Below are positions 1 to 9,970 of a stretch of 64,000 nt of DNA, one piece after another (position 1 is the first letter of the stretch; each line of letters opens with the position of its first letter). The DNA comes from Mesorhizobium sp. WSM4311 (GTDB lineage Bacteria > Pseudomonadota > Alphaproteobacteria > Rhizobiales > Rhizobiaceae). Made by a program: the position numbers and the translations under genes. Location of the stretch: NCBI RefSeq assembly GCF_002295115.1, contig NZ_NSFV01000001.1, positions 716,610 through 780,609 on the forward strand, written 5' to 3'. The notes under the pieces were generated by a model. The model had not been told where the DNA came from and searched no databases. It was given only the letters and a program-made list of their open reading frames with translations.

Positions 1-362
1 ATGCCGCGATCCGGCTTCGATTTCGATTCCCGCACCGAGATGACAGTGGTCTCGACGTGGATGGTGTCGCCGTGGAAAACCGGATGCGGAAAGGTGGTTT
101 CCTTCATGCCGAGATTGGCGACCGTCGTGCCGACCGTGATGTCATTGACCGAAATGCCGATCATCAGGCCGAGCGTGAACAGCGAGTTGACCAGCGGCTT
201 GCCCCATTCGCTCCTGGCGGCGAAATCGAAGTCGATATGCAGCGGCTGCGGGTTCAGCGTCATCACCGAAAACAGCATGTTGTCGCTCTCGGTCACGGTC
301 TTGCGCAGCGTGTGCCGGAAGACATGGCCGACGACGAACTCTTCGAGGTATAGGCCGGCCAT
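1..362 (-). CDS. MaoC-family (hot-dog) dehydratase, partial
   Basis: Only the first ~120 residues lie in the window; the C-terminus is beyond base 1. The protein starts MAGLYLEEFVVG at the ATG ending at 362 and carries NPQPLHID at residues 37-44, matching the hydratase-2/MaoC motif whose Asp and His hydrate or dehydrate enoyl-CoA thioesters in the cytoplasm. The following region (GLMIGISVNDITVGTTVANL) fits the hot-dog helix and strands. The acyl-CoA substrate cannot be told: rhizobial relatives act in mesaconyl/methylmalyl-CoA type pathways or fatty-acid metabolism. It is divergent from the DUF2336 gene, separated by 154 bases that hold both promoters. The family call is fairly secure; the specific activity is not. 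Confidence 0.8.
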   Translation of the reverse strand, partial: MAGLYLEEFVVGHVFRHTLRKTVTESDNMLFSVMTLNPQPLHIDFDFAARSEWGKPLVNSLFTLGLMIGISVNDITVGTTVANLGMKETTFPHPVFHGDTIHVETTVISVRESKSKPDRG

Positions 363-516
363 TTTTCAGTCTCCTGCGCTGATTGACGGTTGATAGGCGC
401 TGCATCCGGTGGTCGCAAGCCAGTTAATGAACATGGTGAACCGTTCGTAAACCATTTCTGCCTACCGTCTTCAGCGGGGCCGGAAACCTTCCGGCAAGGG
501 GCGTAAGCAGACGGGC

Positions 517-1641
517 ATGGTTGTTGTTTCGCATTTCCTGAAATGGATCTACACGGCAAGAGTGTCCGAGCGCGCAGCCGCGGCCAACGCGCTGGCCCGG
601 GCCTATGTCAATTCCGAATTGCCGTTCGAGGACCGCTGCGCCGCCGAGGCGGCGCTGACGCTGCTGCTGGACGATGCCTCGTCGAAAGTGCGGCTGGCGA
701 TGGCCGAAGCGCTCTCCATGAGCCACCACGCGCCGCTGCAGATCATCAGTGCGCTGGCGTCCGACCAGCCGGAAGTCGCCGGTGTGGTGCTGGCGCGCTC
801 ACCGCTGCTCACCGATGCCGATCTGATCAACCGCGTGGCGGCGAGCCAAAAGGCGACGCAGAAGCTGATCGCCGACCGGCCTGTCGTCTCGATGGCGCTG
901 GCGGCGGCAATCGCCGAGATCGGCGAATCGGAAGCCTGCGCGGTTCTGCTCGCCAATAGCGGCGCCGACATCGCGTCGCTGAGCTTCCGCCGCATGGCCG
1001 AACGCCATGGGCATCTGCCGCTGGTGCGCGAGGCGCTGATTTCGGACGCCCGTCTTCCGGCCGACTGCCGCCACATGCTGCTCATAAAGCTCGGCGAGAC
1101 ATTGAAGACTTCACCGCTGGTCATGGCATTGATGGGCGCCGCGCGGGCCGATCGCGTCCTGCGGGACGCCTGCGTCAAGGCCTCGGTGACGCTGATCGAG
1201 GGCACGCGCCAGGAAGAACATGCCGCGCTGATCGAGCATCTCAGGCTGCGTGGCGATCTCACCGCGAGCTTCCTCATCCGCACCATAGCGCATGGCAAGG
1301 TCGATTTCTTCGGCTCCACGCTGGTGGCACTCGGCCAGCAGTCCGAACCGCGGGTGAGGGCGCTGCTGGCCGGCGGCCACGATGTGGCCTTGCAGGCATT
1401 GTTCCGCGGCGCGGGCCTGGCTGCGGCAACGCATACGATCATCCTGCGTGCGCTGAAAATCTGGCGCGAGGTCGCCAATGGCAAGCGCGTCGCCGGCGTG
1501 CAGGAAGTCAGCTGGCTGATGCTCAAGGAGTTGGGCGGGCAATCCGCGGAAGGCGATCTCGCCGCCCTGGTCAAGTCGATCCATCTCGACGCGCTGCGCG
1601 AAAACGCACGCGGCCATGCGTTGGCGATAGCGGCGGCTTAG
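517..1641 (+). CDS. DUF2336 domain-containing protein
   Basis: 374-residue cytoplasmic protein with no signal peptide or membrane segment. It is almost wholly alpha-helical and built of HEAT-like helical pairs, for example LLLDDASSKVRLAMAEALS (about residues 50-68) and LARSPLLTDADLINRVAAS further on. This is the appearance of DUF2336, an alphaproteobacterial family of unknown function that is often found near signalling or cell-cycle genes. The start is ATG 517. Its TAG stop overlaps the stop of the convergent FUSC gene by four bases (1638-1641), so there is no room for a terminator between them. Function is not known; a scaffold or protein-interaction role is only inferred from the helical-repeat look. 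Confidence 0.8.
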   Translation: MVVVSHFLKWIYTARVSERAAAANALARAYVNSELPFEDRCAAEAALTLLLDDASSKVRLAMAEALSMSHHAPLQIISALASDQPEVAGVVLARSPLLTDADLINRVAASQKATQKLIADRPVVSMALAAAIAEIGESEACAVLLANSGADIASLSFRRMAERHGHLPLVREALISDARLPADCRHMLLIKLGETLKTSPLVMALMGAARADRVLRDACVKASVTLIEGTRQEEHAALIEHLRLRGDLTASFLIRTIAHGKVDFFGSTLVALGQQSEPRVRALLAGGHDVALQALFRGAGLAAATHTIILRALKIWREVANGKRVAGVQEVSWLMLKELGGQSAEGDLAALVKSIHLDALRENARGHALAIAAA

Positions 1642-3704
1642 CCTCGGTCTTTCGCGAAGAAATCCGGAAAATCCTCCATCGCTGCGGCAATGATGCGTAG
1701 CGATGCCGCGATCTGCAGCATGTCGCCGGTGGCGTTGCGCTGGGCGATGCTCGCCGCATACTGCCGGGCGACAGCGACGGTCGCTGTCTGCGGATCACCC
1801 GGAGCGCGGAACAGCAGCTCGCGCGCCAGCCCTCTCAGGAAATTGGCGATCGAAAGTGCGGTTTCGGACGGGATGGCATGGTTTTGGTTTGTGCCGCGCA
1901 GCCTCAGGATCTCCAGGCCGACCGTCACGGCAGCAACGCCGCCGCCCAACACCGCCTCGCCCTTCCTGCCGGAGTTCTGCACCAGCGGCATCAGCTGGTT
2001 GACGCGGTCATAGGCGAGGCTTTCGAAGGCTGAACGCCTCGGCACGCGCTCGTGCAGGCAAAGCCGTGCCAAATCCTCGCGCATGGCCCGCACGATGCGG
2101 TTTGCCGCGAGCCACGGATCGGCGGGCAGCACGGCAATGAAGACGCCGATGGCCAGCAGGATACCAACCAGCACGGACGCCGAGCCGGCGAAGAACGGGC
2201 CAGGATCGTAGGTCATCGCCTGATGCGGACTGAGGAAAGCGAGGAAGTTGATGGCGAAGGCCGTGGCCACGCCGACATAGCGCGGATTGGCCATGCCCAG
2301 CGCCGTCGGCACCAGGATCGGCACGACAAACAGGACGAACCAGCCGAAGCCGGGCAGGGCGGGCAACGCTATCTGGCCTATGAGAAAGGCAAAGGGCAGG
2401 GCAAGCAGCGTTCCCTTGAAGAAGCCCCAGGACACCTGCACCGGATCGGGGCGAGCGGCGAAAAGGCTGGATACGACGGCAACGAGAATGACCGTACCCG
2501 CTGCCTCGGACCATTTCGTCGTCAGCCAGAAGGCCGCGACCAGCAAGGTGGCAAGGGCAGCGCGCACGGCATTGCGCGATGCGCCGGGGTAGTCGCGGTG
2601 CACCACCAGGGCAGGCTGCCTGCTGGCGCGGCCGGTACGTGTGACCGGCGCGCGCAAGGCATCGAGCCCGCGCAGCACCTGCTTGAGCGCCTCGGCAAAA
2701 TCGGCGGCGATGGTGAGGCGCGTGATGGTGCCGACCCTGTCGTCGCCCTGGTCGACCGAGGCATCGGGCAGTTGCCGGGCCTTGGCCGAGATCGCGTCGA
2801 GCCGTTCCACCCAGGGTGCCGTATCGTCCAGTGCGCCGGGCTTTGCCGCCAGATCGCCGACAAGGGCCTGCAATTCCGAACGCACCGGGATGAGGGCGGC
2901 GTTTTTCGGCGCGGCGTGAGAATGCAGCGCGCGTGCCGCCGACAGGGCCGAGAGCAATTGTCCGATGGTGCGCCGCACCGGGTGGGCACGCGGCGCGAAG
3001 CTCGGCGCTTCCAGCCTGGCATAGGCACGCATTTCGCCAAGTGCCTGGGTGTCCGCGACGAGTTTGCGATGGAGTGCGGAAAGTGTCGCTGTATCACCTC
3101 CCGAGAAGGCCCCTGCGGCATAGGTGGCAAGGTCAAGAATGCAGCGCTTCAGCCGCGATATGATGGCATCGCTGGCCAGTTTCGGCAGGATCAGCCGGCT
3201 GGTCACGCCGGCGCAGACGATGCCAAGCACGATTTCCGCGCAACGGGCGACAGCGAGATCGACGACCAGATGCGGCTGTCCGAAGGCAGGCAGGCCGATG
3301 ATCATCGCCGTGTAGCCGGCAAGAGCCGCACCATAGGCTTCGGGATTGCGCAGCAATGAGGAAACGAAGGTGCAGATGCCGATCCATACGGCGAGCACCG
3401 TCACCAGAACCCATGGGTTGGTGCCGAAGACAGTGGTGATGCCGATCGCCGCCAGCCCGCCGGCCAGCGTGCCGAGCAACCGGTAGAAGCCCTTCGCCAG
3501 CACCATGCCCGCGACCGGCTGGGCGACGATGAACACCGTCATCATCGCCCATTGCGGGTGGTCGAGCTTGAGGGCATAGGCGGCGAGCAGCGCGATCAGG
3601 CCGGCCGAAACGGTGCGCAGGGCGAAAATCCAGTCCGAGCGCGTCGGCTGCGTTAACCCAGCCAGGCTCGTCTCGAAATAGACTTTCAGCCGCGTCCAGG
3701 TCAC
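1638..3704 (-). CDS. FUSC-family inner-membrane transporter (aromatic acid exporter type)
   Basis: About 688 residues with the two-fold FUSC layout: an N-terminal block of membrane helices (residues ~25-175), a long soluble helical segment, then a second membrane block (~365-530) and a cytoplasmic tail. This is the architecture of the AaeB/YccS/FUSC family, which exports aromatic carboxylic acids or related weak acids across the inner membrane. The GTG at 3704 is chosen because GGAG lies eight bases upstream; a TTG 27 bases further upstream is also in frame. It follows parE by 44 bases on the same strand and may be read through from it. No membrane-fusion partner (AaeA-like) is adjacent, so the substrate is open. 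Confidence 0.85.
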   Translation of the reverse strand: MTWTRLKVYFETSLAGLTQPTRSDWIFALRTVSAGLIALLAAYALKLDHPQWAMMTVFIVAQPVAGMVLAKGFYRLLGTLAGGLAAIGITTVFGTNPWVLVTVLAVWIGICTFVSSLLRNPEAYGAALAGYTAMIIGLPAFGQPHLVVDLAVARCAEIVLGIVCAGVTSRLILPKLASDAIISRLKRCILDLATYAAGAFSGGDTATLSALHRKLVADTQALGEMRAYARLEAPSFAPRAHPVRRTIGQLLSALSAARALHSHAAPKNAALIPVRSELQALVGDLAAKPGALDDTAPWVERLDAISAKARQLPDASVDQGDDRVGTITRLTIAADFAEALKQVLRGLDALRAPVTRTGRASRQPALVVHRDYPGASRNAVRAALATLLVAAFWLTTKWSEAAGTVILVAVVSSLFAARPDPVQVSWGFFKGTLLALPFAFLIGQIALPALPGFGWFVLFVVPILVPTALGMANPRYVGVATAFAINFLAFLSPHQAMTYDPGPFFAGSASVLVGILLAIGVFIAVLPADPWLAANRIVRAMREDLARLCLHERVPRRSAFESLAYDRVNQLMPLVQNSGRKGEAVLGGGVAAVTVGLEILRLRGTNQNHAIPSETALSIANFLRGLARELLFRAPGDPQTATVAVARQYAASIAQRNATGDMLQIAASLRIIAAAMEDFPDFFAKDRG

Positions 3705-3748
3705 ATGCCGGTCTCCATATCGGAAGCGCAAGCTAAACTGGCCAGCGG

Positions 3749-5815
3749 CTAGATATCCAGCACTTCCGTCTCGGCGAATTCGGCACGTTCCTGGATGAAG
3801 CGGAAGCGGGCTTCCGGCTTGGTGCCCATCAGAGCGTCGACCGCGTCCTTCGTCGCTGCCTCGGCGTCGATCACATCGACCCGCAGAAGCGTGCGCTTCC
3901 TCGGATCCATTGTGGTCTCCTTGAGTTGCGAGGCCATCATCTCGCCCAGGCCCTTGAAGCGGCCAAGTTCGACCTTGCCGCGTCCGGTGAATTCGGTGCG
4001 CAGGAGTTCGTCCTTGTGTGCGTCGTCGCGGGCGTAGGCGACCTTGCCGCCTTGCCGGATCGAGTAAAGCGGCGGCACCGCCAGATAGAGATGGCCGCCA
4101 CGCACCAGCGCGGGCATTTCCTGGTAGAAGAAGGTGATAAGCAGCGAAGCGATATGGGCGCCGTCGACGTCGGCGTCGGTCATGATGATGACGCGGTCGT
4201 AGCGCAAATCCTCGTCGCGGTACTTTGATCGCGTGCCGCAGCCGAGCGCCTGGATCAGGTCCGATATCTGCTGGTTGGCGGCCAGCTTGTCATTGCCGGC
4301 GCTGGCCACGTTGAGGATTTTTCCGCGCAATGGCAGTACTGCCTGGCTGGCGCGGTCGCGCGCCTGCTTGGCCGAGCCGCCGGCGGAATCACCTTCGACG
4401 ATGAACAGTTCGGCACCGGCCGCCGCGTTCTGCGTGCAGTCGGCGAGCTTGCCCGGCAGGCGCAATTTGCGCACCGCACTCTTGCGCGACACTTCCTTTT
4501 CCTGGCGCCGGCGCACCCGCTCGTCGGCGCGCGCGATCACCCATTCCAGCAGTTTCGAGGCTTCCTGCGGATTGTCGGCCAGCCAATGGTCGAACGGATC
4601 GCGGATCGCGGTCTCGACAATTCGAATTGCCTCGATCGTCGCCAGCCTGTCCTTGGTTTGGCCGACGAATTCGGGTTCGCGGATGAACACGGACAGCATG
4701 CCTGCCGCCGAGATCATGACGTCTTCCGAGGTGACGATCGAGGCGCGCTTGTTGCCGACGAGATCGGCATAGGCCCGCAAGCCGCGCGTCAGCACGTTGC
4801 GGAAGCCGGCCTCATGGGTGCCGCCTTCGCCGGTCGGGATGGTGTTGCAGTAGGAATTGATGAAGCCGTCGCCGCCGAACCAGGTCACCGCCCATTCGAG
4901 CGAGCCATGGCCGCCTTGCTTTTCGCTTTTTCCCGCGAAAATTTCCCGCGTCACCTGGAAGTCGTCGCCGAGCGACGCCTTGAGATAGTCCTTCAGGCCG
5001 CCAGGGAAATGGAACTCCGCCTTGGCTGGCGTCTGGTCCTTTTCCTTGATCAGCGAGGGATCGCAGGTCCAGCGGATTTCGACACCGCCGAACAGATAGG
5101 CTTTCGACCGCGTCATGCGGTAGAGCCGCGCCGGTTCGAAGGCCGCGCCCTTGCCGAAGATCTGCTCGTCGGGATGGAAGCGGATTTTCGTTCCGCGCCG
5201 GTTGTGGACCTCGCCAAGCTGCTCCAGGCCGCTCACCGGAATGCCGCGCGAAAAGCGTTGGCGATAGAGCTGCCGGCCACGCGCGACCTCGACCTCGAGA
5301 TGATCCGACAGCGCGTTGACCACGGAAACGCCGACACCGTGCAGGCCGCCGGAGGTTTCATAGACCTTGGAGTCGAACTTGCCGCCCGAATGCAGCGTCG
5401 TCATGATGACTTCGAGCGCCGGCTTCTTGAATTTCGGATGCGGATCGACCGGGATGCCGCGGCCATTGTCGGTAACGGTCAGAAACCCGTCGGCCGAAAG
5501 CTCGACATCGATGAAGGTGGCATGGCCGGCAACCGCCTCATCCATCGAATTGTCGATGACCTCTGCGAACAGATGGTGCATCGCCTTGTCGTCGGTGCCG
5601 CCAATATACATGCCTGGCCGGCGGCGCACAGGCTCCAGGCCTTCCAGCACCTCGATGTCGGCGGCGCTATAGCCCTCGCTGCCATCCTTGGTCGCGGCCG
5701 GGCGCTTGGCTGCTGCCTGCACAAGCGGGTCGGCCGGGCGCGCCGGCGAGCGAACCGGCTGCGGCTGCTTGTCCATATTGCCGAAGAGATCGTTGTTGTC
5801 GTCCATGCCTGCCAT
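3749..5815 (-). CDS. parE: DNA topoisomerase IV subunit B
   Basis: 688 residues, the ATPase subunit that with ParC decatenates daughter chromosomes. GHKL ATPase motifs are present: EVIDNSMDE (85-93), DNGRGIP (116-122) and [11 protein letters not shown] (about 156-166). The TOPRIM domain has EGDSAGG (about 472-478) and DADVDGAHI (about 546-554). The C-terminus ends soon after the TOPRIM domain, the short form expected of ParE rather than the longer insert-bearing GyrB of proteobacteria. An N-terminal ~45-residue Pro/Ala-rich extension precedes the ATPase domain, common in alphaproteobacterial ParE. Start ATG 5815; ATG 5806 (MDDNND) is an equally possible start. It is divergent from the pilus operon. 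Confidence 0.96.
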   Translation of the reverse strand: MAGMDDNNDLFGNMDKQPQPVRSPARPADPLVQAAAKRPAATKDGSEGYSAADIEVLEGLEPVRRRPGMYIGGTDDKAMHHLFAEVIDNSMDEAVAGHATFIDVELSADGFLTVTDNGRGIPVDPHPKFKKPALEVIMTTLHSGGKFDSKVYETSGGLHGVGVSVVNALSDHLEVEVARGRQLYRQRFSRGIPVSGLEQLGEVHNRRGTKIRFHPDEQIFGKGAAFEPARLYRMTRSKAYLFGGVEIRWTCDPSLIKEKDQTPAKAEFHFPGGLKDYLKASLGDDFQVTREIFAGKSEKQGGHGSLEWAVTWFGGDGFINSYCNTIPTGEGGTHEAGFRNVLTRGLRAYADLVGNKRASIVTSEDVMISAAGMLSVFIREPEFVGQTKDRLATIEAIRIVETAIRDPFDHWLADNPQEASKLLEWVIARADERVRRRQEKEVSRKSAVRKLRLPGKLADCTQNAAAGAELFIVEGDSAGGSAKQARDRASQAVLPLRGKILNVASAGNDKLAANQQISDLIQALGCGTRSKYRDEDLRYDRVIIMTDADVDGAHIASLLITFFYQEMPALVRGGHLYLAVPPLYSIRQGGKVAYARDDAHKDELLRTEFTGRGKVELGRFKGLGEMMASQLKETTMDPRKRTLLRVDVIDAEAATKDAVDALMGTKPEARFRFIQERAEFAETEVLDI

Positions 5816-6043
5816 AGGGTCCGGTGCTGCGAATCACCCGTCGATACTGCCACGCTTTTCAGCGCCAAGCGACGGAGGTTCCTGTTACGTTCGGGGATTT
5901 GACCCGTCTTATCCTAAAACCATTCGATAACCAAGCGGGCGGAAATAGGTCGAATGCCGCCTTTCAAGATTCCTGTTTCTTTAACAAACCCGCCTAGCGT
6001 GAGCCTAACAAAACAAGAATCGACGGACATCAGGGGTTTCGGC

Positions 6044-6970
6044 GTGAGGGGCAAGGCCATAACGATGATCGGCATCGCCGCCGTTTTCGGCGCGATCTCG
6101 ATCTTTGCCGCGGATTTCTGGGTCAAGAGCCAGGCCAAGGCCGATGCCGAAGAGAAGACGGCGTCGATCGCCGCTCCTGCCCCGCCCAGGATCGAATTCA
6201 AGACCATCGTGGTGGCGAAAGCGCCGCTGCGCTACGGCCAGGAACTCGACCGCGCCAAGCTGATCGAGATCCCCTGGCCGCAGGATTCGCTGCCGCAAGG
6301 TGCCTTTGCCACCATCGACGGATTGCTCGGCGAGGGCAATCGCATCGTGCTGTCGCCGATCGAGGTCAACGAGCCGCTGCTGCTGACCAAGCTGTCGGGA
6401 CCGAACGGTCGCGCCACGCTCTCCAACATGCTGACGCCCGGAATGCGGGCGGTGACCATCCGCACCGACGAGATCGCCGGTGTCGGCGGCTTCGTCACGC
6501 CGGGCGACCGCGTCGATGTGGTGCTGACGCGCGATGCCGGCGAAATCCAGGAAGTCGCCAAGAACGCGCAAGGCGCGGCCGGTTCGACCGTCACCTCCGA
6601 GATCGTCGTTGCCGACGCCAAGGTGCTGAGTGTCGGCCAGGGTGCCGACGAGCGCCAAACGACGCCGCAGATCACGAATTCCGTGACCATCGAAGTGACG
6701 ACCGAAGGCGCGCAGAAAGTGGCGCTTGCCCGCACCGTCGGCACGCTGTCGCTGTCGCTGCGCTCCGCCAGCGAAGGCGGCGACGGCAAGAACGGCGTCA
6801 CCACCATCTCGTCCTTTGGCGGATCGGTGGCGGCCAAGGCTCAGGCCGCGGCCGGCTCGCTGTTCGACGCAGTGACCAAGGAGCCGGAGAAGCCGAAATT
6901 CAAGACGGTCATCGTGACGCGCGGCACGAAGGCCGAGGAATATCAGGTTCCTGAGCGGGACCAGAAGTAA
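6044..6970 (+). CDS. cpaB: Flp pilus assembly protein CpaB
   Basis: About 308 residues. One N-terminal membrane anchor (about residues 8-25, TMIGIAAVFGAISIFAADFW) precedes a periplasmic SAF domain (VVAKAPLRYGQELDRAKLIE) and the RcpC/CpaB plug-like domain. CpaB is an inner-membrane/periplasmic component of the Tad secretion channel that exports Flp pilins. The GTG at 6044 is chosen because AGGGG lies eight bases upstream and the membrane anchor then sits at the N-terminus; an in-frame ATG at 5954 would add 30 residues with no recognisable feature. First gene of a seven-gene pilus cluster and six bases from the next possible start. The ~230 bases upstream to parE must contain the operon promoter. 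Confidence 0.93.
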   Translation: MRGKAITMIGIAAVFGAISIFAADFWVKSQAKADAEEKTASIAAPAPPRIEFKTIVVAKAPLRYGQELDRAKLIEIPWPQDSLPQGAFATIDGLLGEGNRIVLSPIEVNEPLLLTKLSGPNGRATLSNMLTPGMRAVTIRTDEIAGVGGFVTPGDRVDVVLTRDAGEIQEVAKNAQGAAGSTVTSEIVVADAKVLSVGQGADERQTTPQITNSVTIEVTTEGAQKVALARTVGTLSLSLRSASEGGDGKNGVTTISSFGGSVAAKAQAAAGSLFDAVTKEPEKPKFKTVIVTRGTKAEEYQVPERDQK

Positions 6971-7000
6971 AAGCCGGTGGGGACCGGACGGGACAGGGCA

Positions 7001-8446
7001 ATGTTGATGCGTACCCTATATCGAATGATGGACCGATCGCGCTTTGCGCGCGCCTTGGCGATGGCTGCTGCGCTGGTTGCCGGCGGGATGCTCGCCTTGC
7101 CCGGCCTGGCCAAGGCGGACAATGACATCGTCTATGTCTCGGCGACCAAGAATGCGTCGATCAAGGTCGCCAAGGGCAAGCCCAAGACGATCGTGACGAG
7201 TGCCGCCTTCTACCAGATCGTCATCGGCGATCCTGAGATCGCCAACGTCAATCCGCTGACCGACAAATCCTTCTATGTGCTCGGCAACAATCTCGGCACA
7301 ACCGGCATTGCTCTGTTCGACGAGAAGAAGCAGCTCGTCGGCACCGTCGACATCGAAGTGACGCTCGACACGGATCAACTGGCCAGCACCATCCGCGCCA
7401 GCGTGCCGGACGCCAAGATCAAGGTCGGCTCGGCCAATGGCCGTGTCGTGCTATCGGGCGAGGCGGATGATGCGGTCGCCGCCGAAAAGGCGAACAAGAT
7501 CGCAACGCGCTTTTCCGGCACCGAGGAAGTGATCAACTCGGTCAACATCTCGTCGTCGCAGCAGGTTCAGCTCAACGTACGCTTCGTCGAGATCAACCGC
7601 CAGGCGGGGCAGGATCTGGGTGCCAAATACGCTGCCAATTTCGCCTACGGTTTCGGCGGGCGCGATGTTTCGCTCGACCCAGGAACCGTGCCGACGGCCG
7701 GAACCGGTGAAATCATCGGCCGGCTGCTATCGAACGGCGTGTCGATCGACATCGCCATCAAGGCCTTGGAAGAGCGCGGCCTCGCCCGCCGGCTGGCCGA
7801 ACCGAACCTGATCGCCCGCTCGGGCGAGACGGCGAGCTTCCTGGCCGGCGGCGAATTCCCGATCCCGGTCTCTGAAGACAACGGCAAGATCTCCGTCAGC
7901 TACAAGAAATACGGCGTCAGCCTGGACTTCACGCCGACCGTCCTCAAGGATGGGCTGGTCAGCCTCGACATCGCGCCGGAAGTCTCCTCGATCGATGCGT
8001 CGTCCTCCTACAACATCGGCACCATCTCGGTGCCGGGATTCATCGTGCGCCGCGCCAGGACCTCGGTCGATCTCAAGAACGGCCAGAGCTTCATGATCGC
8101 CGGACTGCTGCAGTCGCAAAACGACATCACCACGTCGCGCATTCCCGGCCTCGGAAAGATGCCGGTGCTCGGGGCGCTGTTCTCGTCGAAATCCTATCAG
8201 CGGCGCGAGACCGATCTGGTCATCATCGTCACGCCCTACCTGGTCAAGCCGGTCGATCCGTCGAAGAAAATGGTCGAGCCGACCGACGGCACGCGGCCGG
8301 CCAGCAATGTCGACTATTTCCTCAACAACACCGAGGAGGTGAAGGCGTCGGACACTGGCCGGGCGCTGGCACTGGCCGATGGCAGCGCCGCACGGACCGC
8401 TCCCGCCACCACGGTCGGGCACTTCCTCGACCTGCCGAAGGACTGA
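7001..8446 (+). CDS. cpaC: Tad/Flp pilus outer-membrane secretin (CpaC/RcpA)
   Basis: 481 residues. A signal peptide (hydrophobic stretch ending ALPGLAKA) is followed by the pilus-formation N-terminal domain (SIKVAKGKPKTIVTSAAFYQ), a BON-like domain around residues 130-190 (VVLSGEADDAVAAEKANKIA) and a C-terminal secretin domain containing the typical VPGFIVRRARTSVDLKNGQS and GLLQSQNDITTSRIPGLGKM stretches. It forms the outer-membrane ring through which the Flp pilus passes. ATG 7001 is preferred (GGACAGG just upstream); a GTG at 6977 is in frame but has no advantage. It is followed after four bases by the small lipoprotein gene, consistent with one transcript. Confidence 0.95.
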   Translation: MLMRTLYRMMDRSRFARALAMAAALVAGGMLALPGLAKADNDIVYVSATKNASIKVAKGKPKTIVTSAAFYQIVIGDPEIANVNPLTDKSFYVLGNNLGTTGIALFDEKKQLVGTVDIEVTLDTDQLASTIRASVPDAKIKVGSANGRVVLSGEADDAVAAEKANKIATRFSGTEEVINSVNISSSQQVQLNVRFVEINRQAGQDLGAKYAANFAYGFGGRDVSLDPGTVPTAGTGEIIGRLLSNGVSIDIAIKALEERGLARRLAEPNLIARSGETASFLAGGEFPIPVSEDNGKISVSYKKYGVSLDFTPTVLKDGLVSLDIAPEVSSIDASSSYNIGTISVPGFIVRRARTSVDLKNGQSFMIAGLLQSQNDITTSRIPGLGKMPVLGALFSSKSYQRRETDLVIIVTPYLVKPVDPSKKMVEPTDGTRPASNVDYFLNNTEEVKASDTGRALALADGSAARTAPATTVGHFLDLPKD

Positions 8447-8450
8447 AGCC

Positions 8451-8720
8451 ATGCGTGTGGCCTTGAAATCGAGTGTCGCCTTGCTTCTTGCCGGCTTGGC
8501 CGGCGGCTGCACCAGCGACGATTACATACGCACCGAAGGGGTGACGCCGGGCTCCGGCGACGCCCAGGCCGCCAACACCGTCATGCAGATGGTCGATCCC
8601 TGGAAGTACGGCGTCCAGAACACAAGGCTTCTCGTGCCTGCCAAGCGCGGCGACGCCGTGCCGGTCACGCCGGATCAGGCCGCCGCTACGAAGGCTTCGC
8701 AACAGACCACGGGCAACTGA
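8451..8720 (+). CDS. small Tad-locus lipoprotein (CpaD position)
   Basis: 89 residues. The N-terminus MRVALKSSVALLLAGLAGGC is a signal peptide ending in a lipobox (LAGGC, Cys at residue 20), so the mature protein is predicted to be a lipid-anchored periplasmic or outer-membrane protein of about 70 residues. It sits exactly where cpaD, the secretin-assisting lipoprotein, lies in other Tad clusters, between cpaC and cpaE. It is much shorter than usual CpaD (~200 residues) and keeps only a phrase such as MVDPWKYGVQNTRLLVPAKR. A role as a pilotin-like or reduced CpaD subunit is inferred from position and lipobox only. Confidence 0.8.
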   Translation: MRVALKSSVALLLAGLAGGCTSDDYIRTEGVTPGSGDAQAANTVMQMVDPWKYGVQNTRLLVPAKRGDAVPVTPDQAAATKASQQTTGN

Positions 8721-8755
8721 CCCCAAAGGGCGATCGCGCTCACAGGCTGACAAAA

Positions 8756-9970
8756 ATGGCAAACGGCATCAAGACCAAGAAGATCCTGCTCGTATCGACG
8801 GACAGGACCTTCGTGCAGGACACGCGGACCGCATTCGCCGCCTCCGAGATCATCCAGCTCTCCACAGTGGAAAAGAATGTCACCGAACTGCGCGGCGAGA
8901 TCCAAGAAGCGGACTTCGGCGCCATCATCGTCGACATGGACGCGGCGAGACTGGAGGAGGTCGAGTCGCTGCAGCGCGTCATGCGCCGGCTGGAGGGCAA
9001 GGCGCCGGTGGTCGTGGTCACCCAGGAGTTCAACGCCGCCGCCGTCCGCATCCTGGTGCAGCTCAAGGTCGCGGACTTCCTGGTCAAGCCGATCACCACG
9101 GCCGATCTGGTGCGCTCGGTGGTGCGGGCCCTGCAAGGGCCGGGGCGTGAGGAAAACACCGAGTCGCAGATCTACACCTTCATGCCGGCCGCCGGCGGCG
9201 TCGGCACCACGACGCTGGCGCTGCAGACTGCGTTCCAGCTGCATCACTCGGTGACGCGCGGCGCCTCGACCTGCGTGGTCGACCTCAATTTCCAGCAGGG
9301 CGCCTGTGCCGAATATCTCGACCTCGAGCCGCGTTTCGACATCACCGAGATCGAAAACCAGCCCGAACGCCTCGACCGGCAATTGCTCGACGTGATGCTG
9401 TCCAAGCATGCCAGCGGGCTTTGCGTTTTGGCCGCACCGACGCATCCGGCGGAGATGCGCTCGTTCAAGACCGACGTCGTGGTGCGCATGCTGGACCTCG
9501 TCTCGGCCTATTTCGACAATGTCGTCATCGACATGCCGCGCACGTGGTTTCCCTGGACGGAGACCGTGCTGCTTGGATCCAACAAGCTCTATATCGTCGC
9601 CGAAATGACGGTGCCGTGCCTGCGCCACACGCAAAGGCTGATCCAGGCGGTCTATGAGACCGCCGGCAAGGAAGTGAAGCCGAATGTCATCGTCAACCGT
9701 TTCGAGCAGAAGATGTTCGACAACGGCATCAAGCAGGCGGATGTCCAGGAGATCCTTGGCGAGCATTTCGTCGGCGGCATCGCCAACAATTACCGGCTGG
9801 TGCGCGAGGCGGTCGACCGCGGCGTGCCGCTGCACGAGATCGATCCCAATGCCAATGTCGTCAACGATCTGAAGAAGATCATCCTGCCGGAGGAGGCGGT
9901 CGCGACCGGAGCCAAATCGAAGTCGCTGTTCGGTCTCGGCAAGGGCTTCTTGAAGAGGAAGGCCGGATGA
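8756..9970 (+). CDS. cpaE: Flp pilus assembly ATPase CpaE/TadZ
   Basis: 404 residues. The N-terminal ~125 residues are receiver-like (ILLVSTDRTFVQDTRTAF ... VVVVTQEFN ... FLVKPI); the rest is a ParA/MinD-type P-loop domain starting at FMPAAGGVGTTTLALQ (about 142-157). CpaE/TadZ localises the Tad machine, often to a cell pole. The P-loop reads AAGGVGTTT, so both lysines of the canonical ParA deviant Walker A (KGGxGKT) are replaced, by Ala and Thr; this is seen directly and suggests weak or absent hydrolysis. It overlaps the cpaF start by four bases (ATGA), which indicates translational coupling. Confidence 0.93.
   Translation: MANGIKTKKILLVSTDRTFVQDTRTAFAASEIIQLSTVEKNVTELRGEIQEADFGAIIVDMDAARLEEVESLQRVMRRLEGKAPVVVVTQEFNAAAVRILVQLKVADFLVKPITTADLVRSVVRALQGPGREENTESQIYTFMPAAGGVGTTTLALQTAFQLHHSVTRGASTCVVDLNFQQGACAEYLDLEPRFDITEIENQPERLDRQLLDVMLSKHASGLCVLAAPTHPAEMRSFKTDVVVRMLDLVSAYFDNVVIDMPRTWFPWTETVLLGSNKLYIVAEMTVPCLRHTQRLIQAVYETAGKEVKPNVIVNRFEQKMFDNGIKQADVQEILGEHFVGGIANNYRLVREAVDRGVPLHEIDPNANVVNDLKKIILPEEAVATGAKSKSLFGLGKGFLKRKAG

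Noticed and set aside
2052..3359. 435-codon plus-strand frame opposite the FUSC gene
   Set aside because: Shadow frame; the minus strand has membrane helices typical of the family.
5954..6043. Upstream ATG extension of cpaB
   Set aside because: The extra 30 residues look unstructured and the GTG at 6044 has a ribosome-binding site and puts the membrane anchor first.
5816..6043. CtrA box (TTAA-N7-TTAA) upstream of the pilus operon
   Set aside because: Single TTAAC half-sites occur but no correctly spaced pair; the same holds upstream of divK.
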